Below are positions 15,007 through 21,673 of a DNA stretch of 27,162 nt, piece after piece. The stretch is from NCBI GenBank assembly GCA_046714175.1, contig JBKKBI010000101.1, positions 1 through 27,162 on the forward strand, in the 5' to 3' direction. The position numbers and the translations under genes are program-made. Numbering within the stretch: position 1 is the first letter of the stretch; each line of letters opens with the position of its first letter. Origin of the DNA: UBA11373 sp046714175. GTDB lineage: Bacteria; Actinomycetota; Acidimicrobiia; Spongiisociales; UBA11373. The notes beneath the pieces are model-generated. The model was given only the letters and a program-made list of their open reading frames with translations, was not told where the DNA came from and searched no databases.

Positions 15007-16019
15007 AGCTCGCGGCTGCCGCAGAGCGCGTGCGCGCGGGCGACTCGCTTTCGCGCGCCGAGGCGGGCGCCGTCTTCTCCGGGGCACTGGTCGGGGGATT
15101 CGATGCAGCGTTGCTCACCGATCTTTTGCGCGGGCTCGCCACGCGCGGAGAGACGTTCGTGGAGATCGCCGGCGGCGCGGACGCGCTCCGAGGGGCGATG
15201 GTTCCCTTCCGGCACGATCATCCCGACGCGATCGACACCTGTGGCACCGGCGGCGACGGACGCGGCACGTTCAACATTTCGACCGCCGCGGCGATCGTTG
15301 CTGCCGCCGCCGGCGCAAAGGTGATCAAACACGGGAACCGTAGCCAGTCGTCGCTCTGCGGCAGCGCCGACGTGCTCGAGGCGGCCGGGATCCCGCTCGA
15401 GATCTCTCCCGAGAGCGCCCGCATCGTCCTCGACCGCGTCGGGATCACATTCCTGTTCGCGCCGGCATACCATCCCGCGTTGCGCCACGCGGCGCCCGTC
15501 CGTCGGGCGATCGGGAGCCGCACGATCTTCAACTTCCTCGGGCCCCTGGCGAACCCGGGAGGAGTGAAGCGGCAGCTCATCGGCGTCCCCGAGGAGCGGC
15601 GGGTTAGAGAGATCGCTGCCGCGCTGGCGGAACTCGGCCACGAGCGGGGGTATGTTGTCCACGGCGCGGGCGGCGCGGACGAGCTGACTCTGGCAGGGCG
15701 GAATTACGTTGAGCCGATCGGTAACGCGCCGCGAGAGCGCTTCGATGCGGAGCCGCTCGGACTCGCCCGCGCCGAGGTTGGGGCGTTGGTGGGCGGTGAT
15801 ACCGGGGAGAACCTTCGCCTCCTCCGCTCGGTGCTCGACGGCCAGCCTTCAGCGCATCTTGACGCCGTGATCCTAAACACCGCGGCGGCACTCGTCGTGG
15901 CTGGGATCGCGGAGAGCGCGCTCGAAGGGGCCCGTCAGGCCGGGGAGGCCGTCGCCAGCGGCCGCGCCCGGGAGAAGCTGACGCACTGGGTGGAGGCCGC
16001 CCGGGAGAGGGCGTCTTGA
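15003..16019 (+). CDS. trpD: anthranilate phosphoribosyltransferase
   Basis: A 338-residue TrpD, which transfers phosphoribose from PRPP to anthranilate. Residues 1 to about 70 are the helical N-terminal domain (LSRAEAGAVFSGALVGG, LLTDLLRGLATRGET). The PRPP-binding loop is DTCGTGGDGRGTFNIST, followed by KHGNRSQSSLCGSADVLEAAG, in which the usual AVSSKSGSAD is slightly altered (SQSSLCGSAD). HPALRHAAPVRRAIGSRTIFN and FLGPLANPG are typical. The length fits the family. The ATG at 15003 overlaps the trpG stop by 4 bases. The frame open upstream to 14853 is shadow of trpG. Confidence 0.94.
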   Translation: MKLAAAAERVRAGDSLSRAEAGAVFSGALVGGFDAALLTDLLRGLATRGETFVEIAGGADALRGAMVPFRHDHPDAIDTCGTGGDGRGTFNISTAAAIVAAAAGAKVIKHGNRSQSSLCGSADVLEAAGIPLEISPESARIVLDRVGITFLFAPAYHPALRHAAPVRRAIGSRTIFNFLGPLANPGGVKRQLIGVPEERRVREIAAALAELGHERGYVVHGAGGADELTLAGRNYVEPIGNAPRERFDAEPLGLARAEVGALVGGDTGENLRLLRSVLDGQPSAHLDAVILNTAAALVVAGIAESALEGARQAGEAVASGRAREKLTHWVEAARERAS

Positions 16020-16852
16020 GCGCTACCAAGCTCGACTTGATTGTCGCGGACGTCCGGCGGCGCGCCGCGGAACGGCGGCGGTCGCAGCCGCTTGAGCGGT
16101 TGAGAGAACTCGTGGGCGAGGACTCCCGGCGCCGCGAGCGCTTTCTGGCTGGCTTCCGCAAGGGCGAGCTCGGGTTCATCGCGGAGATGAAGAGGCGCTC
16201 GCCGTCCGCGGGGACGCTCATCCCCAACGGCGAGGATCCGCGCTCGCCGCTGCCGACGCGGACGCCGCCGGGGCCGCGCTGGTTCTCGGTTGCCGACGCT
16301 TACCGGAAGGGAGGCGCGGCGGCGATCTCGGTCCTCACCGAGGAGGATCACTTCGCGGGGTCGCTCGATGACCTGCGCGCGGTCGAGTTCACGAAACTGC
16401 CGAGGTTGCGCAAGGACTTCATCGTCGACGAGGCGATGCTGTGGGAGAGCTGTCTGTACGGAGCGGACGCGGTGCTGCTTCTGCCCGCGATCCTCGCGCC
16501 GAGGGAGCTGGCGATCCTGCGCAACATTGCCCGTGACCTGGGACTAGCGGTGCTTCTCGAGGTCCACGACGAGCGCGAACTCGACCTGGCGGTTCCGCTC
16601 GAGCCCGAGCTGCTCGGTGTCAACGCGCGTGACCTCACGACTCTCCAGGTCGACCTTGCCACCGTCGAGCGGCTGTTGCCCAAGGTGCCGCAAGGCCCGA
16701 TCAAGGTCGCCGAAAGCGGAATCAGGGGCATCGATGACCTCAAGCGCGTCCGGGCCGCGGGTGCGGAGGCAGTACTCGTCGGCGAGACTCTCGTGCGTTC
16801 CGACGATCCAGAGGGCACGCTGCGGGAATGGAAGGCGGCGATCGGTGGCTGA
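16016..16852 (+). CDS. trpC: indole-3-glycerol phosphate synthase
   Basis: A 278-residue TrpC, which closes the indole ring of CdRP to give indole-3-glycerol phosphate. Catalytic segments are visible: Glu57 and Lys59 in FIAEMKRRSPSAG, the lysine in LRKDFIVD, Glu in LLEVHDERELD, Asn in LLGVNARDLTT, and Glu-Ser in KVAESGIRG. The beta1-alpha1 loop between SPSAG and AYRKGG is about 15 residues longer than usual, with a proline-rich stretch at about residues 69-89 (PLPTRTPPGPRW). The TTG start at 16016 overlaps the trpD stop in TTGA and follows GGGAGAGGG, a good ribosome-binding sequence. The stop overlaps the next gene by 8 bases. Confidence 0.93.
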   Translation: MSATKLDLIVADVRRRAAERRRSQPLERLRELVGEDSRRRERFLAGFRKGELGFIAEMKRRSPSAGTLIPNGEDPRSPLPTRTPPGPRWFSVADAYRKGGAAAISVLTEEDHFAGSLDDLRAVEFTKLPRLRKDFIVDEAMLWESCLYGADAVLLLPAILAPRELAILRNIARDLGLAVLLEVHDERELDLAVPLEPELLGVNARDLTTLQVDLATVERLLPKVPQGPIKVAESGIRGIDDLKRVRAAGAEAVLVGETLVRSDDPEGTLREWKAAIGG

Positions 16853-18632
16853 TCAGCTCCTACCTCGCGTCAAGGTGTGCGGCGTGCGCTCGGTCGCTGA
16901 CTTGGGTTTCGACATGGGCGAGTATCCGGACGCCGTAGGCCTCGTGCTTTCGCCCGGCTCGCCGCGCTTCCTCGATGCCAATGCGGCCGCGGCCCTCGCT
17001 CGCGAGCTCCCGAAGGGCGTTCTGCGCGTCGCCGTTATGGTCGACGCCGCTCCGGGCGAGGTCCCGAAGTGGGCCGACCTCGTGCAGCTCTGCGGCGACG
17101 AGGCGCCCGAGGTCTGGCGGGACTTCCGCATACCGATCCTGCGGCGCGTGCCGGCGGCAGAAGGCGCGGAGGAGGTCATCGAAAGCTGGCGCGGCATCGC
17201 GGCTGGCTTCGTACTCGAGCACCCGTCCTCGCCGGGCGGGAGCGGGCAGGCGATCGACATCGCCCTGGCGTCGCAGCTGGCCCGGCTCGGGCCGTGTCTA
17301 CTCGCGGGCGGCCTCGACGCGCAGAACGTTGCCGACCGCATCGCGATCGTACGGCCCGCGGGCGTCGACGCGAGCTCGAGGCTCGAATCCTCTCTCGGGC
17401 TGAAGGATCCCGCGCTCGTCGCCGCGTTCGTCGGTGCAGCGCGAGCGGCGTTCGCGGGTAGCGGCCGCTTCGGCCGTTTCGGCGGCGCCTACGCGCCAGA
17501 GACGCTGATGGCGCCGCTCGCCGAGCTCGCGATGGCCTGGGAACGTTCGACCTCCGACCCGAGCTTCCAGAGCGAGCTCGCCTTGCTTCTGCACGACTAC
17601 GCCGGGCGTCCCACGCCGCTCTCGCCGGCGCGCAGACTCTCGCAAGAGCTCGGGTTCGAAGTCTGGCTCAAGCGCGAGGACCTTCTCCACACCGGTGCGC
17701 ATAAACTGAACAACGCGCTCGGCCAGTGCCTCTTGGCGCAGCGTATGGGTAAACGGCGAATCCTCGCTGAAACGGGCGCGGGCCAGCACGGGGTCGCGAC
17801 GGCGACCGCCTGCGCGCTCCTCGGCCTCGAGTGCACCGTCTATATGGGCGCCGTCGACGCGGCGCGTCAGCGCATGAACCTCCTCCGCATGGAGCTCCTA
17901 GGGGCGCAAGTGATCGTGGTCGAGCACGGGGCCCAGACCCTGAAGGACGCGATCAACGAAGCCTTGCGGGCGTGGGTTGCCGATCCGATTTCCTCCTACT
18001 ACGTGCTCGGCAGCGCGCTCGGGCCCCATCCATTCCCTTCGATGGTGGCCGGGTTCCAGGAGGTGATCGGAAAGGAGGCGCGCGCCCAAATCGTCGCGCA
18101 GTCGGGCTCGCTGCCCGATCTCGTCGTCGCCTGCGTCGGGGGTGGGAGTAACGCGATCGGAGTGTTCCGCGGGTTCATCGACGAGAGCTCTGTCGCGCTG
18201 GTTGGCGTCGAGGCTGGCGGCGAGGGCATCGTAAGCGGAAGGCACGCGGCGCGATTCGCCGGCGGATCGCCCGGAGTGCTGCACGGCTGCTACACGTTCC
18301 TGCTCCAGGACGAAGAGGGACAGATCGCGCCGACGCATAGCGTCTCCGCCGGCCTCGACTACGCCGCGGTAGGACCCGAGCACGCGGACCTGCGTGAGCG
18401 CGGGCGGGCGCGATACGAGTTCTGCACCGACGAGGACGCGCTGCGCGGCTTTGAGATCCTCGCCCGACTCGAGGGGATTCTTCCCGCGCTCGAGAGCGCC
18501 CACGCGGTGGGATGGCTCCTACGCGAGCGCGCCTCCCTCGCGGGCCAGTGCGTGCTCGTGAACCTCTCCGGCCGCGGCGACAAGGACCTCGAGACGATCG
18601 CGGCGCTCCGTCGCGGGGGCGGGACATCGTGA
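16845..18632 (+). CDS. trpFB: TrpF-TrpB fusion: phosphoribosylanthranilate isomerase / tryptophan synthase beta
   Basis: A 595-residue two-domain enzyme. Residues 1 to about 203 are TrpF: VKVCGVRS (catalytic Cys), SPGSPRF, VAVMVDAAPGE, DLVQLCGDEAPE, PGGSGQAID, LLAGGLDAQNVADRI, GVDASSRLE. Residues from about 204 are a full TrpB (about 390 residues): GRFGRFGGAYAPETLM, the PLP lysine Lys287 in HTGAHKLNNALGQ, Glu309 in AETGAGQHGVATA, CVGGGSNAIGVFRGF, SAGLDYAAVGPEH and VNLSGRGDKDL. There is no linker beyond a few residues and no internal start is needed. In the TrpF half, the acidic residue usually Asp in the LLLD strand reads Glu (GFVLEHPSS) and LHGDE reads LCGDE. The GTG start at 16845 overlaps trpC by 8 bases after GGAAGG; the longer frame is trpC shadow. 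Confidence 0.93.
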   Translation: MADQLLPRVKVCGVRSVADLGFDMGEYPDAVGLVLSPGSPRFLDANAAAALARELPKGVLRVAVMVDAAPGEVPKWADLVQLCGDEAPEVWRDFRIPILRRVPAAEGAEEVIESWRGIAAGFVLEHPSSPGGSGQAIDIALASQLARLGPCLLAGGLDAQNVADRIAIVRPAGVDASSRLESSLGLKDPALVAAFVGAARAAFAGSGRFGRFGGAYAPETLMAPLAELAMAWERSTSDPSFQSELALLLHDYAGRPTPLSPARRLSQELGFEVWLKREDLLHTGAHKLNNALGQCLLAQRMGKRRILAETGAGQHGVATATACALLGLECTVYMGAVDAARQRMNLLRMELLGAQVIVVEHGAQTLKDAINEALRAWVADPISSYYVLGSALGPHPFPSMVAGFQEVIGKEARAQIVAQSGSLPDLVVACVGGGSNAIGVFRGFIDESSVALVGVEAGGEGIVSGRHAARFAGGSPGVLHGCYTFLLQDEEGQIAPTHSVSAGLDYAAVGPEHADLRERGRARYEFCTDEDALRGFEILARLEGILPALESAHAVGWLLRERASLAGQCVLVNLSGRGDKDLETIAALRRGGGTS

Positions 18633-19429
18633 ACCGCCTCTCGGTGATGCGGGAGCGCGGCGAACGCGGGCTGGCTCCATTCGTAACGGCGGGTGACGGG
18701 GGTCTGGAAACGACGCTTGCCGTGCTGCGAGCCCTCGATCGGGCCGGAGCCGCGTGCGTCGAGCTCGGGTTGCCATTCAGCGACCCGATCGCCGACGGAC
18801 CGGTTCTCCAGGCGGCCGCTGACCGCGCGCTCGCTGCGGGGACGACATTTGAGGGCGTGCTCGGGATATTGACCCGGTTCCGCGCCGAGAGCACGATGCC
18901 TGTAGCGATCATGTCTTACGTCAACCCGCTCCTGCGCCGCGGCTGGGAGGCGTCCGCGCGCGCGATCGCTCGTGCAGGCGGCGATGCGTTGCTCGTCGCC
19001 GATTTGCCGGTCGAGGAGAGCGACTCGATGCGCGCCGCGGCGATCGACGCGGGCTTGGCTCCGATCTTCTTCGTTTCTCCGACCACGAGTTTTGAGCGGA
19101 TGGAGCGCGCGATTGGTGCGAGCCGCGGCTTCATCTATGCGATCGGGCGTTTCGGAGTTACGGGGGCGCGCACGGAGCTCGATACGGCGGCTCAGTCGTT
19201 CCTCGCGCGCGTGCGCGAGCAGTCCCAGGGGCTCTCAGTCGCCGTTGGATTTGGCATCGCCACCGCGGAGGACGTCCGCGCGGCCGTCAAGCACGCCGAC
19301 CTCGCGATCGTCGGTAGCGCTTTGGTGCAAGGCATTCACGAGGCGCTCGAGGCGGGCGGAGGAAGACCGGCGGCGGCGGCCCAGGCTGCGGAGGCTTTCG
19401 CGCGCGAGCTACTGAAAGGCATCGACTAA
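18629..19429 (+). CDS. trpA: tryptophan synthase alpha chain
   Basis: A 266-residue TrpA, which cleaves indole-3-glycerol phosphate and passes indole to TrpB. Catalytic Glu45 and Asp56 are in CVELGLPFSDPIADGP. Further family segments are FVTAGDGG, MPVAIMSYVNPLLRRG, LLVADLPVEES, APIFFVSPTTSFERM, IYAIGRFGVTGART, VAVGFGIATAEDVRA, and the phosphate-binding AIVGSALVQGI. The length is normal. The GTG at 18629 overlaps the trpFB stop in GTGA; the frame open upstream to 18512 is trpB shadow. The partner domain is the TrpB half of the preceding fusion, so the alpha2-beta2 complex would carry TrpF domains on its beta chains. Confidence 0.94.
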   Translation: MNRLSVMRERGERGLAPFVTAGDGGLETTLAVLRALDRAGAACVELGLPFSDPIADGPVLQAAADRALAAGTTFEGVLGILTRFRAESTMPVAIMSYVNPLLRRGWEASARAIARAGGDALLVADLPVEESDSMRAAAIDAGLAPIFFVSPTTSFERMERAIGASRGFIYAIGRFGVTGARTELDTAAQSFLARVREQSQGLSVAVGFGIATAEDVRAAVKHADLAIVGSALVQGIHEALEAGGGRPAAAAQAAEAFARELLKGID

Positions 19430-19668
19430 TGAGTCCCGAGACGCGACACCAGCTGCGTGCCCTCGACCGAGCCCTGCTGTCCCTGATGGACGAACGCGCC
19501 CGCCTTCTCGGGTCGGTCGATGCGGGTGACCCGGGGCGCGCGGCCGCGATCGACGACATGCTGCGCCGCCATGAGGGTCCGTTCCCAGCCGAGGGGATCG
19601 CGGAGGTATTTGCCGCGATAGACCGGCATTCGGAGGGCTTTGCGAGCGAGGGCGGGGACCGGCGATGA
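19429..19668 (+). CDS. small AroQ-like (chorismate mutase-type) protein, probably non-catalytic
   Basis: A 79-residue, mostly helical protein. The opening TRHQLRALDRALLSLMDERARLLGSV has the AroQ helix-1 pattern (LRxxLDxxLLxLLxxR). The end, MLRRHEGPFPAEGIAEVFAAIDRHS, resembles the GPF...I...F..I...S tail of the AroQ domain fused to DAHP synthase in Bacillus. By-eye alignment to E. coli AroQ keeps the equivalents of Arg11 and Arg28, but Lys39, Asp48, Arg51 and Glu52 appear lost. It is short for a mutase (about 90 residues). It overlaps trpA (TAATG) and the DAHP synthase gene (ATGA). The inference is a regulatory subunit of DAHP synthase rather than an enzyme; a weak active mutase cannot be excluded. 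Confidence 0.7.
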   Translation: MSPETRHQLRALDRALLSLMDERARLLGSVDAGDPGRAAAIDDMLRRHEGPFPAEGIAEVFAAIDRHSEGFASEGGDRR

Positions 19669-20687
19669 TCCTCCGTCTCGCCACCGGGACCGCGGAAGAA
19701 GATGTGCAGGCTCTGCGCGAGCAGCTTGAAGGCGCGGGTTTGGGGGTCGTACGCTCGCCGGAGGAGGCTCGGCCGATCCTGGCGGTGATCGGGAAGGTGC
19801 CGGAGAGGCTCGAGGCCGAGTTGCGGGCGCGGGGAGACGTCGAGGAGGTGGTGAAAGCCACGGGCGAGCTCCGGCTCGTCGCGCGCGCGATGCGTGATGC
19901 GCCGTCGGTCGTCGATGTGGGAGGCGTGCGAATCGGGGGTGGCGAGGTGGTCGTGATCGCGGGGCCGTGCAGCGTCGAGGGGCGCGAGAAGGTGCTCGAG
20001 GTGGCGCAGGAGGTCAAAGCATGCGGCGCGCACGTGTTGCGTGGCGGGGCGTTCAAGCCGCGGACGAGTCCCTACGCGTTTCAGGGATTCGGGGTGGAGG
20101 GATTGCGGCAGCTTAAGGATGCGGGCGAGGCGGTCGGGCTGCCGGTTGTGAGCGAGATCATGGACGCCAGCGACCTGGGGTCGTTCCTCGAGCACGGCAT
20201 CGACTGCCTGCAAATCGGGGCGCGGAACATGCAGAACTTCACGCTGCTCAAGGCGGTGGCGCGTGCGAACCGGCCGGTGTTGCTCAAGCGCGGGCTCTCC
20301 GCGACGGCGGAGGAGTGGCTCTACGCGGCGGAGTACCTGTTCGAGGGCGGCTGTGAGCAGGTGATCCTGTGTGAGCGCGGCATCCGGACTTTCGAGCAGG
20401 CGACGCGGAACACTCTCGACCTCACGGTGCTGCCCCTCCTACGCGAGTGGAGCCACGTGCCGGTGATCGTCGACCCGGCCCATGCGGCCGGGATCGCTCG
20501 GATCATCCCGCCGCTGGCGCGCGCATCGATCGCGGCGGGAGCGGATGGGGTCGCCGTCGAGGTGCACCTGAATCCCGAGGAGGCGCGCAGCGACGGGGAC
20601 CAGGCGCTGCTGCCCCGCGACCTGCTCGGGATCGTCTCGGACGCGCGGATACTGGCGGCGGTCACGGGGAGAAGGCTGCATCCGTAG
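19665..20687 (+). CDS. aroF: 3-deoxy-7-phosphoheptulonate (DAHP) synthase, type I beta
   Basis: A 340-residue DAHP synthase of the KDO8P-synthase-like type seen in Thermotoga and Bacillus, which condenses phosphoenolpyruvate and erythrose 4-phosphate at the entry of the shikimate pathway. Residues 1 to about 70 form a ferredoxin-like regulatory domain (MILRLATGTAEEDVQALREQ). The barrel has IAGPCSVEG with metal ligand Cys102, GGAFKPRTSPYAFQG, GLPVVSEIMD, LQIGARNMQNFTLLK, PVLLKRGLSATAEEWL, CERGIRTFE, VPVIVDPAHAAG and DGVAVEVHLNPEEARSDGDQAL. The domain set is complete. It is the last gene of the trp operon, overlapping the AroQ-like gene by 4 bases, so shikimate flux and tryptophan synthesis are co-transcribed. 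The symbol follows common usage for this type; aroG or aroA are also used. Confidence 0.94.
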   Translation: MILRLATGTAEEDVQALREQLEGAGLGVVRSPEEARPILAVIGKVPERLEAELRARGDVEEVVKATGELRLVARAMRDAPSVVDVGGVRIGGGEVVVIAGPCSVEGREKVLEVAQEVKACGAHVLRGGAFKPRTSPYAFQGFGVEGLRQLKDAGEAVGLPVVSEIMDASDLGSFLEHGIDCLQIGARNMQNFTLLKAVARANRPVLLKRGLSATAEEWLYAAEYLFEGGCEQVILCERGIRTFEQATRNTLDLTVLPLLREWSHVPVIVDPAHAAGIARIIPPLARASIAAGADGVAVEVHLNPEEARSDGDQALLPRDLLGIVSDARILAAVTGRRLHP

Positions 20688-20900
20688 AAAGTGCTGGTGG
20701 CGCACCCTAGGGTCTTGATCTCGTCCGAGTGGCTCGTCTCGCTGTCGCCAGCGATCGTGGGCACCCTCCGGACTCCCGAGTTCGTTTGGGCCGCGGCGAG
20801 GTTGCGCGCCGGATCGTCTCGTCCCCGGCTGCGGCCGCGCGCAGTCGAATCGGTTGTGTCCGTGGATGAGTCGGCGGCATCCCTGATACCGTCCGCAATC
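20688..20900. other. 213-base gap after the trp operon
   Basis: No gene is supported here. Reading frames run through it on both strands but give arginine-rich shadow sequence. The frame of the downstream CPBP gene is open across the whole gap, but the encoded residues are unlike that family. There is no strong terminator hairpin; a weak GTGC/GCAC pairing occurs just after the stop at 20691. The gap holds the change in codon style between the trp block and its neighbours. Confidence 0.5.
20887..20892 (+). promoter_or_regulatory. probable -10 element for CPBP gene (leaderless)
   Basis: TACCGT ends 8 bases before the GTG at 20901. This matches the spacing at other genes in the window and supports that GTG as the true start. 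Confidence 0.4.
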
Positions 20901-21662
20901 GTGCCCGCCGACGCCCCTGCCACCACTCCCGCCCTCGACCGGCGCAGTGTGGTGATCTACGTGTCGGCCACGGTGCTGCTCGTGCTGTTCGAGTACTTCG
21001 CGCTGCCGGCGCGGTTCCTGGGGTCGTCGTGGCCGGACCGCGTGGTGGGCTGGTTCGGCGAGGGCGCCGCGGAGTACCGGGTGCTGTTTGGCTACCAGTA
21101 CTGGGGGCTGGCCAGCCTGGTGCTGCGGGTGCTGGTGCCGGCGGCGATCATCGTCTTCGTCCTCCACCTCCGCCCCCGAGAGTTCGGGTTTCGCCTTCGC
21201 GGACAGCGCAACCAGTGGCAGCCCTATCTGCTGGCGCTGGCGGGGATGATCCCCCTGATCTTCGTGATCTCCTTGCTCGGCTCGTTCCAGGCGAAATACC
21301 CCTTGTACGACTTCGCGGTGCTCGGCGGGTGGCACTTCTGGGGCTTCCACCTCTTCTACGGGCTGCAGTTTCTCGGCCTAGAGGCTTTCTTCCGCGGATA
21401 CATGCTGTTCGGGCTTTACCCCCGCCTGGGCAATCACGCCATCGCGGTGATGATGATTCCGTATGTGATGATCCACTTCGGCAAACCGTTGCCGGAGACG
21501 CTGTCGGCGATCGTCGCCGGGTTCATCCTCGGCTACCTGGCGTTGAAGTCGAAGTCGTTCCTATGGGGCTGGATGCTCCATTGGGGAGTGGCGCTCACCA
21601 TGGATGTGATGGTCATCGGGCGCGAGTTCGGGTTCGGGAATGTCTGGGGGGTCCTGTTCTGA
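20901..21662 (+). CDS. CPBP family intramembrane metalloprotease-like protein
   Basis: A 253-residue polytopic membrane protein of the CPBP (CAAX protease and bacteriocin-processing) family. Visible family motifs are FLGLEAFFRGYMLFG (the ExxxR motif, with leucine instead of the first Glu of the EExxxR form, as in many bacterial members), IPYVMIHFGKPLPE (second motif with His), and LHWGVALTMD (third motif with His). Several hydrophobic segments are clear, including VVIYVSATVLLVLFEYF and LALAGMIPLIFVISLL. Substrates of such bacterial proteins are mostly unknown. The frame is open upstream to 20691, but the GTG at 20901 is chosen because membrane sequence begins soon after and TACCGT lies 8 bases before it. 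It is convergent with the BMP lipoprotein gene, 11 bases apart. Confidence 0.82.
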   Translation: MPADAPATTPALDRRSVVIYVSATVLLVLFEYFALPARFLGSSWPDRVVGWFGEGAAEYRVLFGYQYWGLASLVLRVLVPAAIIVFVLHLRPREFGFRLRGQRNQWQPYLLALAGMIPLIFVISLLGSFQAKYPLYDFAVLGGWHFWGFHLFYGLQFLGLEAFFRGYMLFGLYPRLGNHAIAVMMIPYVMIHFGKPLPETLSAIVAGFILGYLALKSKSFLWGWMLHWGVALTMDVMVIGREFGFGNVWGVLF

Positions 21663-21673
21663 GACGCGAGCCT

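Noticed and set aside
20321..20926. Minus-strand open frame of 201 residues across the end of the DAHP synthase gene
   Set aside because: Most of it is antisense to the conserved synthase, and the remainder shows no recognisable motif or ribosome-binding sequence.
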